Positions 54,304-63,136 of a stretch of 64,000 bases of DNA are shown piece by piece. The notes beneath the pieces were generated by a model that saw only the letters and a list, made by a program, of their open reading frames with translations, did not search any database and was not told the DNA's origin. Each line of letters opens with the position of its first letter. Within the stretch, counting starts at the first letter, position 1. Origin of the DNA: Croceibacterium xixiisoli (GTDB lineage Bacteria; Pseudomonadota; Alphaproteobacteria; Sphingomonadales; Sphingomonadaceae); the NCBI RefSeq assembly GCF_009827305.1, contig NZ_WTYJ01000002.1:1-64000 (forward strand), written 5' to 3'. Position numbers and translations under genes: made by a program.

Positions 54304-54724
54304 GCGCAGCGCCATCCTTCGGGCTTTCCATGATCTCGGTCAGCACCCCGCCCATGTCGCGCGGGTGGAGGAAGAAGATCGGCGTGCCATGCGCGCCGAT
54401 CCGGGTCGGGCCCAGCGGCAGCTTGTCCAGCGCCTCGAATGCGGATCGCGCGGCATTGATGTCGGGCACCTCGAAACACACATGATGCTGCCCGCCCGCC
54501 GGGTTCTTCGCCAGGAAACCGGTCAGCGGAGAGGTATCATCCAGCGGTTCGATCAGCTCGATCTGGCTGTTTGGCGTATCGACGAAGCACACCCGCACGC
54601 CCTGTTCAGGCATGTCGAACGCCTCATGCACATGCGTTGCGCCCATAACCTCGCGCCAAAAGGTTACGCTCTCCGCGATCGATGGCGTTGCCACGCCGAT
54701 ATGGTTGAGCCGGCCCAGTTCCAT
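54296..54724 (-). CDS. mce: methylmalonyl-CoA epimerase
   Basis: A 142-residue vicinal-oxygen-chelate protein. [20 protein letters not shown] opens the first beta-alpha-beta unit (metal ligand His8), with [14 protein letters not shown] and [11 protein letters not shown] in the second (His91 region) and a final glutamate in GVLTEIMES. It interconverts (S)- and (R)-methylmalonyl-CoA, the step between propionyl-CoA carboxylase and the mutase. It overlaps the mutase gene and heads the operon. Confidence 0.94.
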   Translation of the reverse strand: MELGRLNHIGVATPSIAESVTFWREVMGATHVHEAFDMPEQGVRVCFVDTPNSQIELIEPLDDTSPLTGFLAKNPAGGQHHVCFEVPDINAARSAFEALDKLPLGPTRIGAHGTPIFFLHPRDMGGVLTEIMESPKDGAAHG

Positions 54725-54799
54725 CGCTGCTCTCCGTCTTGTTTGACGCAGATGCTACGCGCGCGAAGTCGGAAAGGGAATGGCCGGGCACTGCTCGCC

Positions 54800-54931
54800 T
54801 TACCTCTTCACTTCGTCCCGGCTGATGGCAGAAGGGGCAGATTGCGAAACGGCGGTGTCGGGAATCAGCAGAGCGCTGGCGGTGGCGACGGCCAGGAAGG
54901 TCGCATACGTCGCGATACGCAGTGATATCAT
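54800..54931 (-). CDS. small exported peptide
   Basis: A 43-residue frame with a Sec-type hydrophobic leader (MISLRIATYATFLAVATASALLI) and a polar tail SQSAPSAISRDEVKR. GGGGGATTTCA just before the ATG at 54931 is a good ribosome site. No family recognised; it could be a leader or a small periplasmic peptide. It is divergent from the alkaline phosphatase gene with 276 bases between. Confidence 0.45.
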   Translation of the reverse strand: MISLRIATYATFLAVATASALLIPDTAVSQSAPSAISRDEVKR

Positions 54932-55207
54932 TGAAATCCCCCGTGCATGATGCTCCGGGTTCATGGTCGTCAAAGATGACAGGCTGATGGATGGCCGGTC
55001 GCGCCACACGGCTGCAACAATCGCTGCCTAACCGCCGCTCGACCGGATCACTATCGCTGTCGGGCCCGGATGCGGGATCGGCAAAAATCAGCAGCACGCC
55101 CGGGCAGTTGAAGGGACGATGGCGACATCGGCCCCGTTCAGTTGCGCCCGTCGTGCCGGCTGGGAGTGGTTGGATCCGGGTACCATAGCAAGAGGGATCG
55201 CAAACCG

Positions 55208-56404
55208 ATGACCAGGACATTGAACCAATTGGCGGCATCGCTGCTGCTGACAGCCGCACTGATCGTGCCCACCCACGCCCAGAACAGCGCTGACCCTGTT
55301 TCGGCACCCGTCGCCGCGACCCAGCCTGCGCCCGCGGCAACGCCGGCCCGCGCGCGCAATGTCATCCTGTTCCTGGCCGATGCGGCCGGTGTTTCCACCA
55401 TCAACGCCGCCAGCCTGCTCGGCTATGGCGAACCACTGAAGCTGCATATCCAGCAATGGCCGCATCTGGGATTGAGCGAAACATCGCCGGTCGACAAATT
55501 CGTGTCCGATTCCGCCAATGGCATGTCCTCGATCGTTACCGGGGTGAAGACCCGCAACGGCGTGATCAGCCAGAACGCCGATGCGGTGCGCGGCCAGCGT
55601 GACGGTGCACCGACGAAGAGCGTGCTCGAATATGCCGAGGAACATGGGTTGATGACAGCGGTCATCACCACCCAGTCGATCGCCGATGCCACCCCGGCCG
55701 CGATCTATGCCCATTCCAACGATCGCGGCAAATGGGGGGAGATTTTCCCGCAGGCCTTCACACCGCGTTTCGGGGACGGGGTGGATATCCTGTTCGGCGC
55801 CGGTCGTGCGAAGATCGGCGAACAGCTGACGGCTGCCGGCACCGGCTTCGATCAGCTGAGCCAGGCCCACAACCGCCCGATCTATGCCGATCTGGCCGCC
55901 GTGCCCGCCACCAACACCCGCCCTGTCGTGGTGGGGGACCGGATGGATGTCCACGCTGCCACGCTGAAGGCGCTCGATCTGTTGCAGCAGGCGCCCGAAG
56001 GCTATTTCCTGGTCGTCGAATGGGATGCCCATACCGATGACGTGCGCAAGGGCCTGCAGAATGTGGTCGATTTCGACCGGCTGATTGCAGAGGTGCAAGG
56101 CCGCGTCGATCTGACCGACACGCTGCTGCTGTTCACTGCCGACCATTCCTTCGGCCTGCAGGTCGATGGCGGCGCGCGCGGGGGCGAACTGCTGGCGGGC
56201 TATGACGCGTGGAAAGCCAGCGGCAGCAAGGATGATGTCGTCCGGCTGGAAAACGTCATGATCAACCGCACGCATACCGGGGAAGAAGTGGCCGCCCTGG
56301 CCATCGGCGCCGGCGCAGACCGCGTGCGCGGCTATTTCCCCAACACCCATCTGTTTGATGTGATGATGCAGGCCTACGGCTGGGATCGCGACGCCGCTGA
56401 ATAG
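55208..56404 (+). CDS. exported alkaline phosphatase family protein
   Basis: A 398-residue protein with a signal peptide (cleavage after THAQ, about 25). The alkaline phosphatase core has VILFLADAAG (metal Asp), the nucleophile serine in FVSDSANGMSSIVTGVKT (about 102), VEWDAHTDD, FTADHSFGLQ and NRTHTGEEVAALAIGAGADRVRG. Compared with E. coli PhoA the G-D-G becomes A-D-A and the A-D-H-S-H becomes A-D-H-S-F, but the principal ligands are kept. It should release phosphate from esters in the periplasm. No Pho box was recognised in the upstream 276 bases. Confidence 0.88.
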   Translation: MTRTLNQLAASLLLTAALIVPTHAQNSADPVSAPVAATQPAPAATPARARNVILFLADAAGVSTINAASLLGYGEPLKLHIQQWPHLGLSETSPVDKFVSDSANGMSSIVTGVKTRNGVISQNADAVRGQRDGAPTKSVLEYAEEHGLMTAVITTQSIADATPAAIYAHSNDRGKWGEIFPQAFTPRFGDGVDILFGAGRAKIGEQLTAAGTGFDQLSQAHNRPIYADLAAVPATNTRPVVVGDRMDVHAATLKALDLLQQAPEGYFLVVEWDAHTDDVRKGLQNVVDFDRLIAEVQGRVDLTDTLLLFTADHSFGLQVDGGARGGELLAGYDAWKASGSKDDVVRLENVMINRTHTGEEVAALAIGAGADRVRGYFPNTHLFDVMMQAYGWDRDAAE

Positions 56405-56446
56405 AACATGGGGCGGGGCCGGCAGATGGCCGGTCCCGCCATTCAG

Positions 56447-57409
56447 TCACACATCCCGCACTGCCGGCAACACCGTCTCTGCAAACAGCCGCATGCTGGC
56501 GAGCGCGCTGGCATTGTCGATCACGCCATTGCCGTTGAACACCAGCCGCAACGCACCCGTGCCGCGTGTCTGCCGCAGAGCTGCGATCTGGGCGATGCAT
56601 TGTTCGGGATCGCCCCAGATCACTTGTTCGGACAAGATTGTGTTTCGATCGAACGGCGCTGGCTCTACGCCGCGCGCCTTGGCGCTGGCGTCGCGCGCGG
56701 TCTGGCGGCGGGACAGCAGTTCATCGACCGCCGCCTCCGCCCCCGCTGTGTTGCGGCCCATGCACAGATAGCGGCACAGCGATGATCGAGCGAGAGTGCC
56801 GGCTGCGCCGGTTTCCGCCAGCGCCTGCGCATAGGTAGCGAGTTGTCGCCCTTCCGGCGGTTCCAAGCTCAGCAGCAGCGGCAATCCGCGCCGTGCGGCA
56901 AAGCCCAGCGTCTCGGGCGTGGTGCCGGCCTGGTACAACGGCGGGTGCGGCTGCTGCAGCGGCGGGGCGCTGGCGCGATGTTCGGGGGAAAGCGGCTGCG
57001 ACCAGACGCGGAGCATGGTGTCGAACGCCGCCTCGAACCGTTCGCGCGCCTGCGCATGATCGATGCCCAGAATGGTGAAAGTCTGCGGATCGGTGCCGCG
57101 GCCGATGCCGATATCCAGCCGCCCCCCGCTCTGGTGGTCGAGCTGGGCGATCATTTCCGCCAGCAGCAGCGGACCATGCAGTGGCAGGACCAGGATGGAG
57201 GTGCCGATGCGGATCCGTTCCGTCCGCGCAAACAGTGCCGCCGCCAGCAGCAGGGTGGAAGGGTAGGGCTGCGGCGGATCCTGAAAATGGAATTCGTTGA
57301 ACCACACCCCATCGAAACCGAGCCGATCCGCCTCTTCGAACAGGGCCAGGAAATCGCGGTGGTCCCCCCGGGTCGCATCGCGGGTCCAGCCATAGAGATC
57401 AATGCGCAT
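56447..57409 (-). CDS. LLM-class flavin-dependent oxidoreductase (luciferase-like)
   Basis: A 320-residue protein of the bacterial luciferase-like monooxygenase fold. FEEADRLGFDGVWFNEFHFQD, RIRIGTSILVLPLHGPLLLAEMIAQLDHQSGGRLDIGIGRG and PLYQAGTTPETLGFAARRGLPLLL follow the family pattern of beta strands that bind FMN/F420. Substrate unknown. The frame has an earlier start at 57445, but MRIDLYGW is the usual N-terminus. It converges on the alkaline phosphatase gene, 42 bases away. Confidence 0.88.
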   Translation of the reverse strand: MRIDLYGWTRDATRGDHRDFLALFEEADRLGFDGVWFNEFHFQDPPQPYPSTLLLAAALFARTERIRIGTSILVLPLHGPLLLAEMIAQLDHQSGGRLDIGIGRGTDPQTFTILGIDHAQARERFEAAFDTMLRVWSQPLSPEHRASAPPLQQPHPPLYQAGTTPETLGFAARRGLPLLLSLEPPEGRQLATYAQALAETGAAGTLARSSLCRYLCMGRNTAGAEAAVDELLSRRQTARDASAKARGVEPAPFDRNTILSEQVIWGDPEQCIAQIAALRQTRGTGALRLVFNGNGVIDNASALASMRLFAETVLPAVRDV

Positions 57410-57577
57410 GGGCGGCAGAGTGTGGGCGGTGCCGGGGGGTGTCAATCGGTGCGACGATTGGGCTACGCCATCCCATCATCAGCGAACCTCCCACCGTCAT
57501 GCCAGCGAACCCGGGGACGCCCCTGTTATAAGTGGGAGAACGGGCGCATCTCGGCAAAGGACGCCCTCCTCGTCGAG

Positions 57578-57594
57578 CAACCGGAAACCGGTTG
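57578..57594 (-). terminator. perfect 7-bp hairpin after the CDP-alcohol transferase gene
   Basis: CAACCGG-TTT-CCGGTTG (minus strand) lies 17 bases past a stop codon. No T-run follows, so it is a weak or Rho-assisted terminator at best. Confidence 0.4.
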
Positions 57595-57610
57595 ATCGTT
57601 CAAGAGCGAC

Positions 57611-58780
57611 CTATCGCACCAGAGGCGATTTGTCAGCATGCATTCTTTTAGGGGTTCGCGTCCTGAAGAGTGTCGCAATGGTGACAAAGAACCAACCGAT
57701 GGCGACGACGGCGAAAGCAACCAGCGCGTGTGGGGCCAAGTCGATCAAAATCAGCACCGCCCCCGCTGCGGCGAAGAAATCGCGCATCGTTATCCACGTC
57801 AACCACTTCATGATAATCGACTGGCGCCCCCGGAAGTGATGCTTGACCGCGTCAAAAGTGAAGGAGTCATTGAGCGCGCGGGCGCGGCGACCGATCAGCA
57901 ACAGACCGGTGGCCAAAAGGACCAGTCCTATCGCACCGAAGGCTGCGGCGCGCGTGAAGCCCTGATGCCAGAGGTTGAAGGTCAAACCGGCAATAAAGGC
58001 CAGGTTGGTCGCCGCATCAATCAGGCTGTCGAGCATTGCGCCCCTTCGCGAAGTTCGAAAGGTCGCCCGCGCGATTTCACCATCGACGCCATCGAAAATC
58101 GACGCCGCTTGAAACAGGAAGGCGCCAGCAATCAGGCCCGCATCGCCACCAAAGAAAAGACAAGTGGCCATTCCCAGGCCGAGCGCCGCCGTCCCGCAGG
58201 TGGCGTGCATCGGACTAATGCCAGGAATGCGCAGAAGGCGCAGGCTGATCGCCTGCGAAATTGGGCGGTTGATATACCGAGAAACAATGCCGTCCCCCGC
58301 CTTGCCCGTTGCGGCGACAATGGATCGGCTGGCCTGTTTCAGGCGAGCTATGCCATGCGCTTCCAAGGCTTTTTGAGAGCCCCCCGCCATGCCGGTTCTG
58401 CCGTGCACGGCAGGGCGAATCAGCGCCTCGCCAATATCGTCCGCACCAATCAGCGATTCGCCGTCGACGAACAGCGCATGACTATCGGTGCTGATCGCGT
58501 TTAGATCAGCGATATCGACGTCGAGCATAGGCGCCAGGCGCGCCAGTTCGGATCGGCTCCATTCACTGGGCGACCAGCCGCCGGGCACCGCTATAGTATA
58601 TTTGTCGGCGCCATCCCCGGAACCGCCCGCAATGGCGATTTCCCTGATCACTCGCGCGGCCGCCGGGATACCCGCAACAAGGTAGTTTGCCGTAGCCGCC
58701 GAGGCGAAAAGGAGGTGAATGTGCGCCACTTGCGTAAAAAACCTGTATCGATCCACGGAAGAGACCGGCGGCTGTGGCAC
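57611..58780 (-). CDS. DIPPS-like CDP-alcohol phosphotransferase with N-terminal extension
   Basis: A 389-residue protein. The C-terminal half (about 160-389) is a CDP-alcohol phosphatidyltransferase with six helices; its active site DGEIAR (233-238), then eight residues, G247, D251 and D255 fits D-G-x2-A-R-x8-G-x3-D-x3-D exactly. KAGDGIVSRYINRPISQAIS before it resembles di-myo-inositol-phosphate-phosphate synthase (DIPPS), which joins CDP-inositol to inositol-1-phosphate. The N-terminal 150 residues occupy the place of the cytidylyltransferase domain of bifunctional IPCT/DIPPS, but the nucleotide loop is not seen, so it is degenerate or different; a separate IPCT-like gene lies at 62.4 kb. 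GTG 58729 is another possible start. Confidence 0.8.
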   Translation of the reverse strand: MPQPPVSSVDRYRFFTQVAHIHLLFASAATANYLVAGIPAAARVIREIAIAGGSGDGADKYTIAVPGGWSPSEWSRSELARLAPMLDVDIADLNAISTDSHALFVDGESLIGADDIGEALIRPAVHGRTGMAGGSQKALEAHGIARLKQASRSIVAATGKAGDGIVSRYINRPISQAISLRLLRIPGISPMHATCGTAALGLGMATCLFFGGDAGLIAGAFLFQAASIFDGVDGEIARATFRTSRRGAMLDSLIDAATNLAFIAGLTFNLWHQGFTRAAAFGAIGLVLLATGLLLIGRRARALNDSFTFDAVKHHFRGRQSIIMKWLTWITMRDFFAAAGAVLILIDLAPHALVAFAVVAIGWFFVTIATLFRTRTPKRMHADKSPLVR

Positions 58781-58849
58781 CGGGGTTGGAACGCGCTATA
58801 GGGATCGCGCACAGGACTGCCAAGGCGTCGAATGTTGGAGAAGATCGGA

Positions 58850-59761
58850 ATGTCGCGACGCCGGACTGAAGGCGCGGGGGCGGACAGGCCACAGGGGCGT
58901 CGGCCGGCCGAATTGCAGATTTTTTCAAATCGGGCGCTTTACCATCCGTTCGCTGCCTGGCTGGCCCTTCGGCTGGCATCGACGCCGGCCACGCCAAACA
59001 TGGTTTCGGTGGCTGGCGGACTTTGCGTTGTCGGGGCAGCGGTCGCCTATACGCAGGTCGCTTGGCCGGTGTCGGTAATGCTCGGACTCCTGTTCCATAT
59101 GTCCTGGCATATACTGGACGGCGCCGATGGCGATCTGGCCCGGTTGACCGGACAGAGCGGGCCAGTGGGCGAATTGGTCGACGGTATTTGCGATTATGCC
59201 AGCCATTTGGTTCTTTATGTATTGCTGGCCCTGTTCCTCCAGGCTCAGATCGGCCCGGTCGCCTGGTTCCTGATGGTCCTGTCCGGCATCAGCCACATCG
59301 CGCAATCGAACCATTTCGAGGTGCAGCGCCGTCAGTATCAATGGTGGGTCTATGGCGTTCCCTGGCTTCGCTCGACGAGCGCGGACGACCTGGCTGACAG
59401 CGGCATTTTCGCAGCCCTGCGATCGGCCTATCTCGGGCTGGCGAGCCGAATGGCGCCCGGGGTCGCAGCGATCGATTCGGCACTTGCGGATGCCGGATTG
59501 GATCCCGAACGGCTCGATCGGTCACGTGCCTCTGTCCGTGGGCAACTGGCTCCTTTGCTGTCTGGCATGACCATGCTGAGCGCCAATCACCGCACAATCA
59601 TTCTGGCGCTGTCGATGGCGGCGGGCTCACCGGCCTATTATTTTCTGTATCAGGCGGTTGTGCTGAATCTCGTGCTGGTGCGGTCGATCCGCCGCTTCGA
59701 TCGCGCGAAGGACCGGATTGACGATGAATTGAGTCACGCCGACCCCAACACCCGGCGATAA
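58850..59761 (+). CDS. second CDP-alcohol phosphatidyltransferase family protein
   Basis: A 303-residue membrane protein. DGDLAR (93-98), eight residues, G107, D111 and D115 satisfy the CDP-alcohol transferase signature; D90 precedes it. It is only weakly similar to its divergent neighbour, so the two probably use different acceptors. About six to seven helices; a basic N-terminus (MSRRRTEGAGADRPQGRR). GGAG ten bases before the ATG at 58850 is better than for the one at 58832. It is divergent from the DIPPS-like gene (about 70 bases between) and overlaps the convergent glycosyltransferase gene by 28 bases. Confidence 0.85.
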   Translation: MSRRRTEGAGADRPQGRRPAELQIFSNRALYHPFAAWLALRLASTPATPNMVSVAGGLCVVGAAVAYTQVAWPVSVMLGLLFHMSWHILDGADGDLARLTGQSGPVGELVDGICDYASHLVLYVLLALFLQAQIGPVAWFLMVLSGISHIAQSNHFEVQRRQYQWWVYGVPWLRSTSADDLADSGIFAALRSAYLGLASRMAPGVAAIDSALADAGLDPERLDRSRASVRGQLAPLLSGMTMLSANHRTIILALSMAAGSPAYYFLYQAVVLNLVLVRSIRRFDRAKDRIDDELSHADPNTRR

Positions 59762-60861
59762 ATGTCGAGATTGGCCTGAGCGAAGGCGCGCCAGCTCAAT
59801 TCTGCAGCCCGCGCGATACCGGCTCGACGCATGGCGCTCGCCCGCGCGGGGTCGTCAACCGCCTCGCACAGGGCGGCAGCCATGGCGGCCGGATCGCGCG
59901 GGGGCGCCAGATTCGCCGCCCCGGCAGTCACCTCCGGCATCGCTGAGATATCGCTCGTTACCACGGGGCATCCACACGCCATTGCTTCAGCCAGCGGGTT
60001 GCCGAAACCCTCGCACAACGACGGATGGAGCAAGGCCGCCGCCGCCGAATACAACTGCACCATCTCCGTGCGCTCGACCGGCCCAAGCAGGCGGACGCGG
60101 CTGGCGATGCCGAGTTGGTCAGCCAGATATTTCAACCGGTGCGAGTGGGCGCCCATCCGTTGCACAAAAACGAGGTCGATGTCGTCGCGCTCGCGGAATG
60201 CAGCCGCAAAACCCCGCATCGCCCCGTCATGATTTTTGTAAGGAGCATATTGTCCAACCACGAGCACGAAGCGGCGGTCGGGTGCCATGCCAAGGGTCCG
60301 GAGTATGCCAGGGTCACGGGCGACAGGGTGGAAGTCTGGCGAAACCCCCGAGCGAGTGATGAAAGCTCGATCGGCTGCCTGCGGAGCATGCGCGACAATT
60401 TCACGGCGGCTGGCTTCGCTGACCGAAGCAATGGCGGCCGCCTCGCGTAACGCCCTGCCGATGCCATGGGCGTAAAAAGCCTGTTCGATACGGCCATAAG
60501 GTGCCGGGTTGCACCAACGCGGGTTGGTCAGCCACATGATGTCGTGCACAGTCGTTACGCACGGCATTTTCAGTCTGGCCGGCATGGTGTTGAAAGTGGC
60601 GTGAAACAAGTCGACGCCCGAAAGATCGACCACCTGCGGCAGCCACCACATTGTTGCCGGTCCGTTGGCGGCCTGATGCACGGCGATTTCCCTGACATTT
60701 TCCGCACGAGTGAGCGGGGCCGATCGCGACGGGTGCTTGAGCAAAAGAAAGTTCAGGTCGGGGGCCAATCCCGGCACGAAGTCGACGAGCCCCTGTACGG
60801 CCTCTGCAATCCCGCTGGGGCGCGGCCCTATATACCGGCAATCAATGCAGATGGTTGGCAT
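59734..60861 (-). CDS. GT4-family glycosyltransferase
   Basis: A 375-residue GT-B enzyme. The N-terminal domain has ICIDCRYIGPRPSGIAEAVQGL and TTVHDIMWLTNPRW; the C-terminal nucleotide-sugar domain has FVLVVGQYAPYKNHDGAM, VRLLGPVERTEMVQLYSAAAALLHPSLCEGFGNPLAEAMACGCPVVTS, with the E-x7-E motif of GT4 (E in CEGFG and AEAM). It should transfer a sugar to a lipid or glycan acceptor in the cytoplasm. Its 3' end overlaps the second CDP-alcohol transferase gene. Confidence 0.9.
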   Translation of the reverse strand: MPTICIDCRYIGPRPSGIAEAVQGLVDFVPGLAPDLNFLLLKHPSRSAPLTRAENVREIAVHQAANGPATMWWLPQVVDLSGVDLFHATFNTMPARLKMPCVTTVHDIMWLTNPRWCNPAPYGRIEQAFYAHGIGRALREAAAIASVSEASRREIVAHAPQAADRAFITRSGVSPDFHPVARDPGILRTLGMAPDRRFVLVVGQYAPYKNHDGAMRGFAAAFRERDDIDLVFVQRMGAHSHRLKYLADQLGIASRVRLLGPVERTEMVQLYSAAAALLHPSLCEGFGNPLAEAMACGCPVVTSDISAMPEVTAGAANLAPPRDPAAMAAALCEAVDDPARASAMRRAGIARAAELSWRAFAQANLDIYRRVLGSA

Positions 60862-61205
60862 GGTCGCGGTACTTCAAGTTCGATGGGGCCGCAATTTGAC
60901 GGCAGGGTTGCGGCGTTCTTGTCGATACAAGGCCCTGCAATTGGGACCGATAGGGCTGCAGGGTCAATATGGTGATTGATACTTACGCGCCATCGCTTTA
61001 AGGCGCACAAATTATTGACCGGCGGAATGGTTGCGTTTCTGGCGGGGGCGAGGGAAAGTCGACTTAATCATATTCACCACTGGAAACTGTCGCGCTGTGC
61101 CTGTCGTACCGTTCCAGTATTTGTAAACCTAATGACCGGTGATCCCAATGTCGAGCCGGGCAAAATCCTTCGGTGCTTTTTTGCGCTCGAAGCAGGAAAA
61201 TGACA
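60862..61205. other. intergenic region upstream of inositol-phosphate synthase
   Basis: A 344-base divergent gap, AT-richer than most of the window. It should hold promoters of the GT4 gene and of ino1. An inverted repeat ACTGGAA (61079-61085) / TTCCAGT (61112-61118) lies about 90 bases before ino1 and could be an operator. AGGA at 61194 is the ribosome site. No promoter was clear enough to call. Confidence 0.45.
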
Positions 61206-62306
61206 ATGAAGCCAATCCGGGTTGCAGTTATTGGCGTAGGAAACTGCGCAAGTTCTTTGGTGCAGGGCGTCTTCCACTATCGCGCGACGGGCTCGGCTGA
61301 TGGCCTTATCCATGACTATATCGGTGGTTATGGGGCTGGCGATCTGGAATTTGTGCTGGGTGTAGATGTCGACGCGCGCAAGGTTGGCAAGGATATCGCC
61401 GACGCGATTTTTGCCGCGCCGAACAATACCACAGTTTTTCATTCGGAAGTGCCGGCGACCGGTGCGAAAGTCATCAAGGGATGCATCTTGGATGGTGTCG
61501 CCCCCCACATGACCACCGCCGGCGAACGCGGTTTTCAGGTTGCCGAAGGGCCGGAGGCGACGAAACAGCAAATTGTCGATGCGCTGATCGAGGCGCGCGC
61601 GGAAATATTGATCAACTTCCTTCCCGTCGGTTCGCAGCGAGCAGCCGAATTCTACATGGACTGCGCGTTGGAGGCAGGGGTTGCGGTCGTGAACTGCATG
61701 CCCGTGTTTATCGCCAGCGATCCGGTTTGGGCGGCGAAATTCCAGAAGCGCGGCCTTCCGATCATTGGTGACGACATTAAGGCTCAGGTTGGCGCCACGA
61801 TCGTGCATCGGGCACTGTCCAATCTGTTTTCGGTTCGTGGCGCAACGGTCGAGCGAACCTACCAGCTCAACACCGGCGGCAACACCGATTTCATGAACAT
61901 GCTCGATCGTCAGCGCCTGACGAGCAAGAAGATGTCGAAGACGGAAGCTGTGCAGTCCAGCCTTGCCCAGCGCTTGGCGGATGAGAACATCCTGATCGGC
62001 CCCTCGGAATATGTTCCGTGGCAGAAAGACAACAAGATTTGCTTCCTGCGTATCGAAGGAACTCAGTGGGGTGGCGTTCCAATGAACGTCGAATTGCGTC
62101 TGTCGGTTGAAGACAGCCCCAATGCGGCCGCTTGCGTCGTGGATGCAATTCGCTGCTGCAAGGTCGCGCTCGAGCGCGGCGAAAGCGGGGTGCTGATCGC
62201 GCCCTCGGCTTATTATTGCAAGCACCCAGTCGAGCAGTTCAGCGATGACACCGCTCGGCAGATGCTGGGCGTCTATATTGCCGGTCGAGCAGAGGCCGCT
62301 GAATAA
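61206..62306 (+). CDS. ino1: myo-inositol-1(3)-phosphate synthase
   Basis: A 366-residue NAD-dependent enzyme that makes inositol-phosphate from glucose 6-phosphate. The Rossmann motif is VAVIGVGNCASSLVQG; downstream blocks GVAPHMTTAGERGF, LINFLPVGSQRA, IGDDIKAQVGATIVHRAL and QLNTGGNTDFMNMLD match the short archaeal/actinobacterial form, including the catalytic lysines (KKMSKTEAVQS and the K of DDIKAQ). AGGA eight bases before the ATG at 61206 sets the start; 61200 is an alternative. Uncommon in alphaproteobacteria. The IPCT-like gene follows 71 bases later on the same strand. Confidence 0.95.
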   Translation: MKPIRVAVIGVGNCASSLVQGVFHYRATGSADGLIHDYIGGYGAGDLEFVLGVDVDARKVGKDIADAIFAAPNNTTVFHSEVPATGAKVIKGCILDGVAPHMTTAGERGFQVAEGPEATKQQIVDALIEARAEILINFLPVGSQRAAEFYMDCALEAGVAVVNCMPVFIASDPVWAAKFQKRGLPIIGDDIKAQVGATIVHRALSNLFSVRGATVERTYQLNTGGNTDFMNMLDRQRLTSKKMSKTEAVQSSLAQRLADENILIGPSEYVPWQKDNKICFLRIEGTQWGGVPMNVELRLSVEDSPNAAACVVDAIRCCKVALERGESGVLIAPSAYYCKHPVEQFSDDTARQMLGVYIAGRAEAAE

Positions 62307-62377
62307 GCGGTCCTGTCCTTGATTATCGGCACCATCTCGACATTGTTTCTTCGCTCTCGGCACCGGGCGGCCAAATC

Positions 62378-63136
62378 ATGGACGCGTTGATCATAGCAGC
62401 GGGTTTCGGGACGCGGCTTCGACCGGTTTCCGATTGCAAACCGTTGACACCGATCCTCGGTATACCGTTGCTGGAACTTGGTATCCGGCAATCGGTTGCC
62501 GCGGGCGTGCGTCGCGTCGTGGTTGTCACGGGTTACCAGGCCGATCTGATCGAAGCCGAACTGCCCCGGCTTTCGCGAAGCGTGAACATTCCGGTTGTCG
62601 CTCAACGGGTCGAAAATTGGTCGCAGCCCAACGGTCATTCCGTGATCGCGGGCGCGGCGCAAATCGATGGCGATTACTTGCTGATGATGGCGGATCACAT
62701 CTTTTCGTCCACCATCTTGAGCAATTTGGCGCAACAGGGGCGCCCCGACCGCGGTGTCACCCTCGCCATCGACCGCCGCATCACAGGGCCATTGATCGAT
62801 CCAGACGATGCCACATGGGTCGAAACTGGCGACCAAGGCTGCATCAGGTCGATTGGCAAAAGCATCTCCGCTTACGACGCCGTTGATTGCGGCGCATTTC
62901 TGGCCACGCCCGAACTCGCTGCTGCAATCGAAGCGGCCATCGCCGCAGGGTGTCCGGGCAGCCTGTCCGACGGGATGCAGCGGCTCGCTGACGTTGGGCG
63001 CGCGGCAACAATGGATGTCGGTGACGCGTGGTGGATCGATGTCGATGACGCGCGCGCATACGACTTGGCCGAGATCGGAGTCGTATCCTGGCTTGGCGAT
63101 ATCTACGAGAATCGCCTTGCAGAAGCTGCGAAGTGA
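62378..63136 (+). CDS. nucleotidyltransferase resembling CTP:inositol-1-phosphate cytidylyltransferase (IPCT)
   Basis: A 252-residue NTP-transferase. The nucleotide loop is ALIIAAGFGTRLRPVSDCKPL (Lys21); QPNGHS (N85, G86) and LLMMADHIF (metal D106, H107) follow. The later block DDATWVETGDQGCIRSIGKSI, then YDAVDCGAF, is the pattern of the IPCT domain of bifunctional IPCT/DIPPS enzymes of hyperthermophiles, more than of sugar-1-phosphate uridylyltransferases. It would make CDP-inositol from the product of ino1 just upstream. A choline-phosphate or other NMP-transfer role is the alternative. Its stop overlaps the next ATG (TGATG). Confidence 0.82.
   Translation: MDALIIAAGFGTRLRPVSDCKPLTPILGIPLLELGIRQSVAAGVRRVVVVTGYQADLIEAELPRLSRSVNIPVVAQRVENWSQPNGHSVIAGAAQIDGDYLLMMADHIFSSTILSNLAQQGRPDRGVTLAIDRRITGPLIDPDDATWVETGDQGCIRSIGKSISAYDAVDCGAFLATPELAAAIEAAIAAGCPGSLSDGMQRLADVGRAATMDVGDAWWIDVDDARAYDLAEIGVVSWLGDIYENRLAEAAK

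Noticed and set aside
52900-54333. A 477-codon plus-strand frame opposite methylmalonyl-CoA mutase
   Set aside because: No domain, and the mutase signature is complete on the other strand.
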